From NCBI GenBank assembly GCA_050115555.1, contig JASFQI010000250.1, positions 1-7,313 on the forward strand: a stretch of DNA of 7,313 nucleotides, in the 5' to 3' direction. Below, piece by piece: positions 1 through 6,076 of the stretch (the stretch's first letter is position 1; each line of letters starts with the position of its first letter). The translations under genes and the position numbers were made by a program. This DNA comes from JASFQI01 sp050115555. GTDB taxonomy: Bacteria; Desulfobacterota; DSM-4660; Desulfatiglandales; HGW-15. Under the pieces are notes generated by a model. The model did not search any database and was not told where the DNA came from. It worked only from the letters and a program-made list of their open reading frames with translations.

Positions 1-43
1 CCGGACACCACTGATTCTCGGCCTGGCTCGTGTACTTACGCAT
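1..43 (-). CDS. korB: 2-oxoacid:acceptor oxidoreductase beta subunit, N-terminal fragment
   Basis: Only the first 14 codons are inside the window; the gene runs off the left edge. The ATG is the complement of bases 41-43, and the peptide reads MRKYTSQAENQWCP followed by the first base (G) of the next codon. The ending WCP(G) is what is expected just before the WCPGCG motif near the N-terminus of the thiamine-diphosphate-binding beta subunits of KorB/PorB-type oxidoreductases. This subunit binds thiamine diphosphate and an iron-sulfur cluster and decarboxylates the 2-oxoacid. The start overlaps the stop of the upstream alpha gene by eight bases (ATGCGTAA), which suggests translational coupling and a shared mRNA. 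The identification rests on a short peptide plus the normal alpha-beta gene order, so the family is likely and the substrate is unknown. Confidence 0.75.
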   Translation of the reverse strand, partial: MRKYTSQAENQWCP

Positions 44-1721
44 TTCGCTCATGGAACGTCCTCCTGATGTGATCCGCGGTCAGGGGCAGACCGTCGATGC
101 GTTCGATATGGCCCTGAAAGGGAATACTATACTCGGATCGGAGCAAGCGGGCCAGTTGGGCCGTGGCATTGCCCTCCACACTCCAGTAAGATTTTCCCCC
201 GGGAAAGGAGTACTCGGGCAGGGGCCAGAGCTCCGTGAAGTGGATCATGCCCGCCGTGACCCCGTCGTCGGCCAGGAGCTCGAGGGCTTCAAGGAGGGCT
301 GCCCGCGAGGAACCCCATCCCACGAGCACCACCTCGGCCTGGTCCAGATTGTTTTCTTCCGGGGGGAGGACCTCGTTCCGGAGGCCTTCCAGCTTGCTCA
401 GTCGCTTTCTTGCCATGGGAACGGCCGTTCCCAAAAGGTCTTCCGTAATATGACCGTGCTCGTCGTGCTCGTCGCTGTCCGCACCCACCAAATGCTCGCT
501 CCGGCCGGGAATGAGCCGCGGCGAGATGCCGCTGTCCGTGACCCGGTACCGTGCGTAGTCCTCCTGCACGGTGGAAGGATCTGCCGTATGAAACGCGGGC
601 GGGACCTGGTCCGGATTTAGGTCTTCGATGGAAAACTTGGCATCGGCCAGGAACTGGTCCGTGAGGAGGATCACGGGAATCTGGTACTGATCTGCCAGGT
701 TGAAGGCCCGCACGGTCTTGAAAAACGCGTCCCGAGGGTCCGACGGAGCCAGGATCAGCCTGGCGAACTCGCCGTGCCCCGCGTGGATCGCGAAGAGAAG
801 CTCTCCCTGGCCCGTGCGGGTGGGAAGGCCCGTGGCCGGGCCGGGGCGCTGGGCCAGGACCACCACCAGGGGCGTCTCGGTCATGCCCGCCAGGCTGAGC
901 CCTTCCACCATCAAGGCGAACCCCCCGCCGGAGGTGGCGGTCATGGCCCGGGCCCCGGCAAAAGAGGCCCCAATGGCCATGTTGATGGCCGCGATCTCGT
1001 CCTCGGCCTGCTCGGCAAAGACGCCGAGCCGGTCCCTCTCCTTGGCCAGCATGGTGATGATGCCCGTAGAGGGCGTCATGGGGTAGGCCGAAATGAAACG
1101 GCATCCCGCATGTGCCGCCCCGAGCGGGATGGCGTCGTTGACGGTCAGCAGCAGGTAGTTTCCTCCGGCGCGCTCGAGGGTCCAGGGACAAACCTCCCTG
1201 CAGGCCCGGTCCGCGGCCTGATACCCCTTTTCGGCCGCTCGCAGATTCGCCTCCTGCACGTCCTCGGGTTTATCGGAAAAGACCCGGACCAGCACGGTCT
1301 TGAGCCCTTCCAGGTCCATGCCGAGGACGGCGGCCAAGGCCCCCACAGCCACGGTGTTGGCGTAGATCTTTCGCCCGATCTCGTCCCTGGCGATCCCGAG
1401 GAAATCCACCGCCGCCATGCGTCGGCCCTTCAAAGGCTCTCGAAAGAGAAGCGTGCCCTCGGGTTTGAGCCGTTTTTCATACTTGTCGACCGCGTCCCGG
1501 TTCAGGGCCAGGAGCACGTCCGCCTCCTCGAGAGGGGCGTTCCGGGGCCCCTCTCCCACACGGACGGTGTAGCTGTTCAACCCGCCCCGAATTCTGGACT
1601 CGTACTCCTTCCAGGTGGAGACGGCATATCCCTGGGCCGAGATCGCGGCCGCCAGGGTGTCTCCCACCGTCTGCACGCCCTCGCCGGCTGCCCCGGCGAT
1701 CACCACGTTCAGATCCTTCAT
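36..1721 (-). CDS. korA: 2-oxoacid:acceptor (ferredoxin) oxidoreductase, fused gamma-alpha subunit
   Basis: Complete gene of 561 residues, within the usual range for gamma-alpha fused KorA-type subunits. Residues 1 to about 180 form the gamma domain, with a glycine-rich GAAGEGVQ at 10-17. The alpha (pyrimidine-binding) domain follows from about 193, with YPMTPSTG at 213-220 and the QRPGPATGLPTRTGQG stretch at 291-306. DEHDEHGH lies near 417-424, and the C-terminal domain II contains VEGNATAQLARL at 515-526. With the beta subunit downstream it should oxidise a 2-oxoacid (2-oxoglutarate or a branched-chain or related acid) to the acyl-CoA and reduce ferredoxin in the cytoplasm. The ATG is preceded by GGGGAGG on the minus strand with about a 5-base gap, which supports this start. 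The substrate cannot be told from sequence; the kor symbol is the closest family label, not proof of 2-oxoglutarate use. Confidence 0.93.
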   Translation of the reverse strand: MKDLNVVIAGAAGEGVQTVGDTLAAAISAQGYAVSTWKEYESRIRGGLNSYTVRVGEGPRNAPLEEADVLLALNRDAVDKYEKRLKPEGTLLFREPLKGRRMAAVDFLGIARDEIGRKIYANTVAVGALAAVLGMDLEGLKTVLVRVFSDKPEDVQEANLRAAEKGYQAADRACREVCPWTLERAGGNYLLLTVNDAIPLGAAHAGCRFISAYPMTPSTGIITMLAKERDRLGVFAEQAEDEIAAINMAIGASFAGARAMTATSGGGFALMVEGLSLAGMTETPLVVVLAQRPGPATGLPTRTGQGELLFAIHAGHGEFARLILAPSDPRDAFFKTVRAFNLADQYQIPVILLTDQFLADAKFSIEDLNPDQVPPAFHTADPSTVQEDYARYRVTDSGISPRLIPGRSEHLVGADSDEHDEHGHITEDLLGTAVPMARKRLSKLEGLRNEVLPPEENNLDQAEVVLVGWGSSRAALLEALELLADDGVTAGMIHFTELWPLPEYSFPGGKSYWSVEGNATAQLARLLRSEYSIPFQGHIERIDGLPLTADHIRRTFHERNA

Positions 1722-1802
1722 GCCTGCCTCCCCGGGGACGGAGAGGGCGTCCTCACCGTCCCGTCATGGTGTGTAGAGCCGCTTTCCTCCTTGAAACATC
1801 AT

Positions 1803-1832
1803 ATAATAGAAACCGCCGGGCCGGTATCACAA
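1803..1832 (-). promoter_or_regulatory. candidate sigma70-type promoter for the kor operon
   Basis: Reading the minus strand, TTGTGA (complement of 1827-1832) lies 18 bases before TATTAT (complement of 1803-1808). Both resemble -35 and -10 boxes, and they sit in the only AT-rich island between the divergent genes. A transcript would start near 1796 and have a leader of about 75 bases before korA. The same island reads TATAAT on the plus strand (1802-1807), but no acceptable plus-strand -35 box lies at 16-18 bases. This is prediction from motif matching alone. Confidence 0.35.
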
Positions 1833-1839
1833 TGAGCCC

Positions 1840-2485
1840 TTGCCTCATTTTTTCCGTTGGACCCGCCGGGAGCCTTCACCCGCCACAGGGTGCACCCCGG
1901 AAAGCCGTGACCGAACTCCTCGCAGCCGCTCCAGGCTCGGAGGCAAGGCGCCTCCCGGCGGGTTCGAGACATATTTCCGCCTTTACGGCCAGCGTTTCTT
2001 CGGTGTAAACTTTAGTGAGTGCTACTTCAAGGCTCAGGCCATTGCCGAGTCCAGGCTTCGAACGGATGCCCGGAGCCCGGAAGGGGCCGTCGGGGTCATG
2101 CAACGGCTTCCCCGAACACTCCGGGAAATCGCGGACGAGGTTTCCCACATTCGACCCGACATTCAGAATCCCCGATGGAACATCGCTGCAGGGATCTACT
2201 GCGACCGGAAGCTCTGAGAGACCTGGGAGGCAGAATGACCCTTACGAGAACGCCTGAACTTCACGTTCGGGACCTACTGCGCGGGAAAAGGGGCGAATCT
2301 TCGAGCCCGGAAAAACGCGTTGAAAAGGGATGGGATGCCCGCTTCCGGGAAGTCATCGAGAAGGGCCTCCCACCCTTGATCGGTGAGGGAAGCGGGAGAC
2401 CATCGGCTGCGTGCGCAGGATCCATTGCATCCGGCAGGGCCTGGATCCCGAGAACTCTCCTCCCTTCGTGGAAACCCAGAGAAGC
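1840..2485 (+). pseudogene. decayed lytic murein transglycosylase (SLT domain, probable lipoprotein)
   Basis: Translated pieces in three frames line up, in order, with one SLT-domain lytic transglycosylase of about 200 residues. Frame starting at 1840: a TGC codon in an ATGCTP context that could be a lipobox remnant, then KAQAIAESRL with the expected catalytic Glu (E of AES), ARSPEGAVGVMQRLP (normal form close to GLMQLMP), and NPRWNIAAGIY. TGA codons at 2215-2217 and 2236-2238 interrupt this frame, yet the family pattern continues after them as RLNFTFGTYCAGKG, matching the usual FxxGxYNAGxG. Near 2320 the match moves to the next frame (EKGWDARFREVIEKGLPPL), and near 2385-2396 to the third (RETIGCVRRIHCIRQGLDP). 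Two stops and two frameshifts make it a pseudogene. Intact relatives cut peptidoglycan strands in the periplasm. The 5' end is uncertain: TTG at 1840 or ATG at 1832 in another frame. The last remnant runs open into atpD. Confidence 0.82.
1861..1963. repeat. 12-base perfect inverted repeat with a 79-base loop
   Basis: ACCCGCCGGGAG at 1861-1872 is the exact reverse complement of CTCCCGGCGGGT at 1952-1963. Both arms lie in the 5' part of the transglycosylase remnant. No T-run follows the right arm, so it is not a typical intrinsic terminator. It could be a long-range hairpin in a leader RNA, a remnant of an inserted element, or chance in GC-rich DNA. Confidence 0.4.
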
Positions 2486-3880
2486 ATGAAAACACCTCAA
2501 AACGAACTTCAACAAGGCGTGATCACCTCGATCCGAGGGAACGTGGTGGACGCCCGGTTTCCCGGGTCCATCCCGCCCATACACCACGTCCTGGAGACGG
2601 GCGAAGAGGGAGAAATCGTCCTGGAAGTGGTGATCCACTTGGACGAGCACACCGTGCGCAGCATCGCCCTCACGTCCCCCCAGGGGCTGGCCGAAGGCTC
2701 GGCCGTGTTGGATCGCGGGCACCCCCTGCGCGTGCCCGTGGGTGACCGGCTGCTCGGGCGCGTGTTCAACGTATTCGGCGAGGCCGTGGACCGGGCAGGC
2801 GAGGTCGCCGGCGGAGAATGGCGCTCCATCCACCAGGATCCCGTTCCCCTGGAACGCCAGTCCACCTCCTCGGAGGTGTTCGTGACCGGCATCAAGGCCA
2901 TCGACGTCCTGTCCCCTCTGGAGCTGGGGGGCAAGGCGGGCCTCTTCGGCGGGGCCGGCGTGGGAAAGACGGTCCTCATCATGGAGATGATCCACAACAT
3001 GGTGGCCGGCCACGAGGGGGTCAGCCTTTTCTGCGGCATCGGCGAGCGGGTCCGGGAAGGAGAGGAGCTCTACCGGGAGATGAAGGAAGCCGGGGTGCTG
3101 GAGAACACAGTCATGGTCTTCGGCCAGATGAACGAACCCCCGGGCGCCCGTTTCCGGGTGGGTCACGCGGCCCTGACCATGGCGGAGTACTTCCGGGACG
3201 AGAAACGCCAGGACGTGCTGCTCCTGGTGGACAACATCTTCCGGTTCATTCAGGCGGGCATGGAGGTGTCGGGGCTGCTGGGCCTTCTGCCTTCCCGGCT
3301 GGGCTACCAGCCCACCCTGGGGACGGAACTGGCCCAACTGGAGGAAAGGATCAGCAACACGGCCACAGGCGCCATCACCTCCATCCAGGCCGTGTACGTG
3401 CCGGCGGACGACTTCACGGATCCGGCGGCCGTGCACACCTTCGGGCACCTGTCCGCCTCCATCGTGCTCTCTAGGAAGAGAGCGAGCCAGGGGCTCTACC
3501 CGGCCATCGATTCTCTCCAGTCCGGATCCAAAATGCTGGTTCCCCACGTGGTGGGCGAACGCCACTACCGAATCGCGCGGGAGATGCGAAACACCCTGGC
3601 GAGCTACGAGGAGCTCAAGGACATCATCGCCATGCTGGGCATGGAGGAGCTCTCCCAGGAAGACCGAAAAACCGTGAACCGGGCCAGGCGACTGGAGCGT
3701 TTCCTGACCCAACCGTTTTCCGTCACCGAGGCGTTCACGGGCATGGAGGGGAAACAGGTTCTCCTGGAGGAGGCCCTGGACGGGTGCGAACGGATCCTGA
3801 ACGATGCGTTCTCGGACGCCCCGGAACGCGCCCTGTACATGATCGGCAAGATCGACGAGGCTGAGGGGAAGAGCACATGA
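2486..3880 (+). CDS. atpD: N-type ATPase beta subunit (catalytic)
   Basis: Encodes 464 residues, a normal length for an F-type beta subunit. It is the catalytic nucleotide-binding subunit of the soluble head. The beta-barrel is at about 8-80. Walker A is GGAGVGKT at 155-162. The catalytic glutamate and adjacent arginine are in GERVREG (E187, R188; ordinary F-ATPases have GERTREG). Walker B is LLLVDN with D249, and the DELSEED-like lever reads MEELSQED at 386-393. Divergence from the usual PSAVGYQPTLATEMG (here PSRLGYQPTLGTEL) and DDLTDPAPATTFAHLD (here DDFTDPAAVHTFGHLS) fits the N-type subclass, as does beta being the first gene of the operon. ATG at 2486 is preferred over the in-frame GTG at 2411, because codons before 2486 belong to the transglycosylase remnant. 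The ribosome site is weak: only AGAGAAG, with no GGAGG. It overlaps atpC by four bases. Confidence 0.97.
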   Translation: MKTPQNELQQGVITSIRGNVVDARFPGSIPPIHHVLETGEEGEIVLEVVIHLDEHTVRSIALTSPQGLAEGSAVLDRGHPLRVPVGDRLLGRVFNVFGEAVDRAGEVAGGEWRSIHQDPVPLERQSTSSEVFVTGIKAIDVLSPLELGGKAGLFGGAGVGKTVLIMEMIHNMVAGHEGVSLFCGIGERVREGEELYREMKEAGVLENTVMVFGQMNEPPGARFRVGHAALTMAEYFRDEKRQDVLLLVDNIFRFIQAGMEVSGLLGLLPSRLGYQPTLGTELAQLEERISNTATGAITSIQAVYVPADDFTDPAAVHTFGHLSASIVLSRKRASQGLYPAIDSLQSGSKMLVPHVVGERHYRIAREMRNTLASYEELKDIIAMLGMEELSQEDRKTVNRARRLERFLTQPFSVTEAFTGMEGKQVLLEEALDGCERILNDAFSDAPERALYMIGKIDEAEGKST

Positions 3881-4269
3881 TGAACCTTCGCATCCTGCTT
3901 CCCGCCTCCGTGCTGCTGGATGAGCAGGCGAGCCGGATTACGGCCGAAGGTCAAGGAGGGTCCTTCTGCCTGCTTCCCGGTCACATCGACTTCACATCCC
4001 GCCTGGTGCCGGGAGTTTTTTCCTACGAGGACGAGCAGGGCCGCGAGGTGTTCCTGGCCCTGGACGAGGGCGTACTGGTCAAGGTGGGAACCGATGTCCG
4101 GGTCTCGGCCAGGGATGGGGTGCGGGGGAAGGATCTGGGGACGCTCGAGCAAACCGTGCGGGAGAGGTTCCGGGTCCTGGACGATCGGGAGAGGGCAGAG
4201 ATCTCGACCGTGGCCAAAATCGAGGCCAACTTCGTGAGGCGATTCCTGGAGCTTCAGAAGCATGTCTGA
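3877..4269 (+). CDS. atpC: N-type ATPase epsilon subunit
   Basis: Encodes 130 residues. Epsilon sits on the central stalk with gamma, couples it to the c-ring and in many enzymes can inhibit ATP hydrolysis. The N-terminal beta-sandwich spans about 1-85, with the family pattern around LLPGHIDF (32-39), then FLALDEGVLVKVG (59-71) and VSARDG. The C-terminal part, about 86-128, is charged and helical (EQTVRERFRVLDDRERAEI and onward), consistent with the helical hairpin. The start ATG overlaps the atpD stop as ATGA, and a second ATG follows at once (3880), so either could be used. GAGGGGAA, 7 to 13 bases upstream, is a plausible ribosome site. The beta-epsilon gene pair at the head of the operon is typical of N-type ATPases. 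Confidence 0.93.
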   Translation: MMNLRILLPASVLLDEQASRITAEGQGGSFCLLPGHIDFTSRLVPGVFSYEDEQGREVFLALDEGVLVKVGTDVRVSARDGVRGKDLGTLEQTVRERFRVLDDRERAEISTVAKIEANFVRRFLELQKHV

Positions 4270-4552
4270 CAAGGAAAAGCACACTTGGTGCGAGGAGGTG
4301 GGCGTCAAGGAGCGGCGGAAGCTTCGCGCCCGCAGCGAGAAGGACCGGGGCGTCTGGTTCGGACTGGGCATGTTTGGTCTGGTAGGCTGGTCCGTAGCGG
4401 TCCCCACCCTCATTGGAGTGGCCTTGGGCGTATGGCTGGACCGGGCATGGGATACCACGGCCTCCTGGACCCTCACCGGGCTCCTGGCCGGGGTGGTCGT
4501 AGGCTGCCTGAACGCCTGGTACTGGATCAAGCGGGAAAGCCGGAGGGAGTGA
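4262..4552 (+). CDS. atpQ: N-ATPase accessory membrane protein AtpQ (ATPase_gene1 / AtpI-like)
   Basis: Small membrane protein of 96 residues with a charged N-terminal tail (1-29) and two predicted membrane helices at about 31-59 and 67-88. The first contains FGLVGWSVAVPTLIGVALG, then WLDR. This pattern, and a position directly after epsilon, fit AtpQ, the 'ATPase_gene1' family found in N-type operons and related to AtpI/AtpZ. AtpI-type proteins are thought to help assemble the c-ring or handle cations such as Mg2+; the exact job of AtpQ is not established. The gene overlaps atpC by eight bases (ATGTCTGA), with GGAG about ten bases before the ATG, so translation is probably coupled. It ends at a TGA just before the purine-rich spacer. 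Confidence 0.88.
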   Translation: MSDKEKHTWCEEVGVKERRKLRARSEKDRGVWFGLGMFGLVGWSVAVPTLIGVALGVWLDRAWDTTASWTLTGLLAGVVVGCLNAWYWIKRESRRE

Positions 4553-4680
4553 GGGAGAGGAAAAAGAAAACAGGATGACGGGATAAGGGGTAAGGATTCA
4601 AGGGGCAGGTCAAAGGTCAACGGAGAAAGGATGAAGGGAAAATGCGGTAAAAAAATGAACCAAAACAAAAAATGTAAGGA
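4553..4680 (+). repeat. purine-rich spacer with degenerate short direct repeats
   Basis: Only 24 of these 128 bases are pyrimidines on the plus strand, while the genes on both sides are balanced and GC-rich. It contains a perfect tandem pair of AGGTCAA (4607-4613 and 4614-4620), two copies of AGGATGA (4572-4578 and 4628-4634) and two of AAGGGG fifteen bases apart (4585 and 4600). The 3' part (about 4638-4675) turns A-rich. I see no convincing gene, hairpin or terminator in it. It interrupts an operon whose other junctions are at most 34 bases or overlap. Confidence 0.6.
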
Positions 4681-4686
4681 GCCATT

Positions 4687-5031
4687 ATGACGGTTCAACC
4701 AATGGGCTTCGCGCTTGCCTTCGCCGCGGGTCTCGGTATTGGGGCCTTCTACTTCACGGGGCTCTGGTGGACGGTGCAGCGCCTGGACCGAGTCCGTCAA
4801 CCGGCGGCCTGGGTGACAATGAGCTTTTTGTTGCGTGCCGGGCTCAGCCTGCTCGGCTTCTATACCCTGCTCCGGGGCGGATGGCCCCTGCTGCCGGCTG
4901 GCCTGGCGGGATTCATTGCGGTTCGGATGATCTCGGTGCGCCGCTTGCGGCCGCACTCAGAGGCCGCCGGTGTCCAAAGCCGGAGAAACCCGGAGTCGGC
5001 CGCGAGCCCTTCCACTCTGCGAGAGAAATGA
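4687..5031 (+). CDS. atpR: N-ATPase accessory membrane protein AtpR
   Basis: Membrane protein of 114 residues with three predicted helices, about 7-29, 39-61 and 65-85. Recognisable stretches are FTGLWWTVQRL (23-33), SFLLRAGLSLLGFY (46-59) and LLPAGLAGFIAVR (68-80), which fit the AtpR family ('F1/F0 ATPase, Methanosarcina type, subunit 2'). The arginines R50 and R80 within or at the edge of helices are features of the family. AtpR is found only with N-type ATPases, and a role in c-ring assembly together with AtpQ has been proposed. The ATG has a clear AAGGAG (4676-4681) five bases upstream, needed because the long spacer prevents coupling to atpQ. The last 29 residues (86-114) form a polar Arg/Ser/Pro-rich tail. 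A 34-base gap follows before atpB. Confidence 0.87.
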   Translation: MTVQPMGFALAFAAGLGIGAFYFTGLWWTVQRLDRVRQPAAWVTMSFLLRAGLSLLGFYTLLRGGWPLLPAGLAGFIAVRMISVRRLRPHSEAAGVQSRRNPESAASPSTLREK

Positions 5032-5055
5032 TTTTCTCTGAACGAAAACCGGAAG

Positions 5056-5061
5056 AGGAGG
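5056..5061 (+). promoter_or_regulatory. ribosome binding site deciding the GTG start of atpB
   Basis: AGGAGG lies four bases before the GTG at 5066. No ATG at a similar position would give a full-length a subunit, so this site supports GTG as the start. Confidence 0.75.
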
Positions 5062-5065
5062 ACCC

Positions 5066-5794
5066 GTGGACATCAAGGACATCACACCGGACCAGATCGT
5101 CTTCTGGGAGTGGGGGTTCGTCCACCTGAACCTGACTATCGTGGTCACCTGGGCGGTCATGGCGCTCATGGTCCTGGGGGCGTGGCTCGTCACCCGCCGG
5201 CTCTCCTCGGACTTCCCCCTGTCCCGCTGGGAGAACCTCCTGGAAATTCTGGTCCAGGCCATGCAGAACGAGGTCCGTGAGGTCTCGCGCCAGTCCCCGC
5301 GCCTCTACCTCCCCTTTGTGGGGACCCTGTTCCTGTTCATCCTGGTCTCCAACATCCTGAACGTGGTGCCGGGCTATGTGGCGCCCACCTCGTCCCTCTC
5401 CACCACCGCGGCCCTGGCCGTCTGCGTGTTCGTGGCGGTGCCCGCGTATGGGATTCGAAGCAGCGGCCTCCGGAACTACCTCAGGCAGTACGTCCAGCCC
5501 ACAGTGATCATGCTCCCCTTCAACGTCATAGGGGAGCTGTCCCGGACCCTGGCCCTGGCGGTGCGCCTGTTCGGGAACATCATGAGCGGCAGTAAAATCG
5601 TTGCGATTCTCCTGGCCCTCACCCCGATCGTGTTCCCCGTGGTGATGCACGCCCTCGGGCTCCTGACCGGGGTGATCCAGGCCTACATCTTTGCCATTCT
5701 GGCCATGGTGTACATTGCTTCGGGAACCCGGGCGCAGCAGAAACGGGAGCAGAAACAGACGGCTTCGCCCCAAGAGAAAGGAGAAGAATCCTGA
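5066..5794 (+). CDS. atpB: N-type ATPase a subunit (ion channel)
   Basis: Encodes 242 residues starting at GTG. The a subunit sits beside the c-ring in the membrane and provides the two half-channels for the translocated ion. Several hydrophobic helices are visible, at about 20-43, 81-103, 112-130, 146-170, 177-200 and 199-222. The essential arginine is R167 in LALAVRLFGN (E. coli a-Arg210 equivalent), and a conserved glutamine, Q205 in GVIQAYIF, matches E. coli Gln252. Where E. coli has Glu219 this protein has S176, followed by K177 (NIMSGSKIV), so a positive charge replaces the acidic residue region. The C-terminal tail (221-242) is polar and rich in Q, K and E. The gene shares one base with atpE (TGATG), so the two are probably coupled; a and c adjacent is the normal order. 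Confidence 0.95.
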   Translation: MDIKDITPDQIVFWEWGFVHLNLTIVVTWAVMALMVLGAWLVTRRLSSDFPLSRWENLLEILVQAMQNEVREVSRQSPRLYLPFVGTLFLFILVSNILNVVPGYVAPTSSLSTTAALAVCVFVAVPAYGIRSSGLRNYLRQYVQPTVIMLPFNVIGELSRTLALAVRLFGNIMSGSKIVAILLALTPIVFPVVMHALGLLTGVIQAYIFAILAMVYIASGTRAQQKREQKQTASPQEKGEES

Positions 5795-6072
5795 TGGAAG
5801 GCACATCTCTCATCGGCATGGCCTCGGTATTCACCGCAGGTATCACCATCGCTATCGGCGCCATCGGGCCGGCCATCGGCGAGGGCCGGGCCGTGGCCCA
5901 GGCCCTGAGCTCCATTGCACAGCAGCCGGACGAGTTGAACAGCATTACGCGCACGCTCTTTGTCGGGCTGGCCATGATCGAGTCCACGGCTATTTACGCC
6001 TTTGTCGTCTCCATGATCATCATCTTCGCCAATCCCTTCTGGGACCACGTGGTCGCCGCTTCAGGAGGATAA
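5794..6072 (+). CDS. atpE: N-type ATPase c subunit (rotor ring proteolipid)
   Basis: Encodes 92 residues forming a hairpin of two membrane helices, about 8-40 and 50-80, joined by the polar loop QQPDELN (43-49). Helix 1 carries the glycine/alanine packing motif (GITIAIGAIGPAIGEG, 16-31). Helix 2 carries the ion-binding carboxylate E63 in IESTAIY. Compared with the Ilyobacter Na+ site (Q32, E65, S66, T67, Y70), the equivalents here are E30, E63, S64, T65 and Y68, so there are two carboxylates in the site. N-type c subunits have been predicted to bind Na+ from such residues, but the Burkholderia N-type ring was reported to be proton specific, so the ion remains undecided. AGGAG ten bases upstream of the ATG and the shared base with atpB fix the start. 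Confidence 0.96.
   Translation: MEGTSLIGMASVFTAGITIAIGAIGPAIGEGRAVAQALSSIAQQPDELNSITRTLFVGLAMIESTAIYAFVVSMIIIFANPFWDHVVAASGG
6063..6068 (+). promoter_or_regulatory. ribosome binding site deciding the GTG start of atpF
   Basis: AGGAGG sits inside the last codons of atpE, eight bases before the GTG at 6077. It supports initiation at GTG; the first residues then read LIDWFTVAAQIVNF, the normal b-subunit N-terminus. Confidence 0.75.
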
Positions 6073-6076
6073 CGCC

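Noticed and set aside
1791..1807. TTGAAA (1791-1796) and TATAAT (1802-1807) as a plus-strand promoter
   Set aside because: The gap is only five bases, far too short for a sigma70 promoter; no acceptable -35 box sits 16-18 bases before TATAAT.
774..1835. A 353-residue plus-strand open frame opposite korA
   Set aside because: It is an antisense shadow of the conserved oxidoreductase; its composition is dominated by Gly, Arg and His, and no motif is seen.
1983..2011. TTACGG then 17 bases then TAAACT as a promoter for the atp operon
   Set aside because: The -35 match is poor (three of six) and the site lies inside former coding sequence; too weak to call.
2215..2238. The two TGA codons in the transglycosylase frame as selenocysteine codons
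   Set aside because: The family has Trp-like and variable positions there, no hairpin suggestive of a bacterial SECIS is evident right after them, and frameshifts downstream break the gene anyway.
2261..3712. A 483-residue open frame on the minus strand opposite atpD
   Set aside because: It lies fully opposite a clear catalytic beta subunit, is rich in His, Arg, Gly and Pro as expected for the antisense of GC-rich coding DNA, and shows no recognisable domain.
4553..4680. CRISPR array
   Set aside because: The repeated words are 6-7 bases long, irregularly spaced and have no unique spacers of constant size.
4553..4686. Intrinsic terminator between atpQ and atpR
   Set aside because: No GC-rich hairpin followed by a T-run is present; the tract is nearly all purine and cannot pair with itself.
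3604..4956. A 450-residue minus-strand open frame across atpC, atpQ and the spacer
   Set aside because: It spans several real genes and the purine-rich spacer (giving a Phe/Leu/Pro-rich stretch), with no family pattern.
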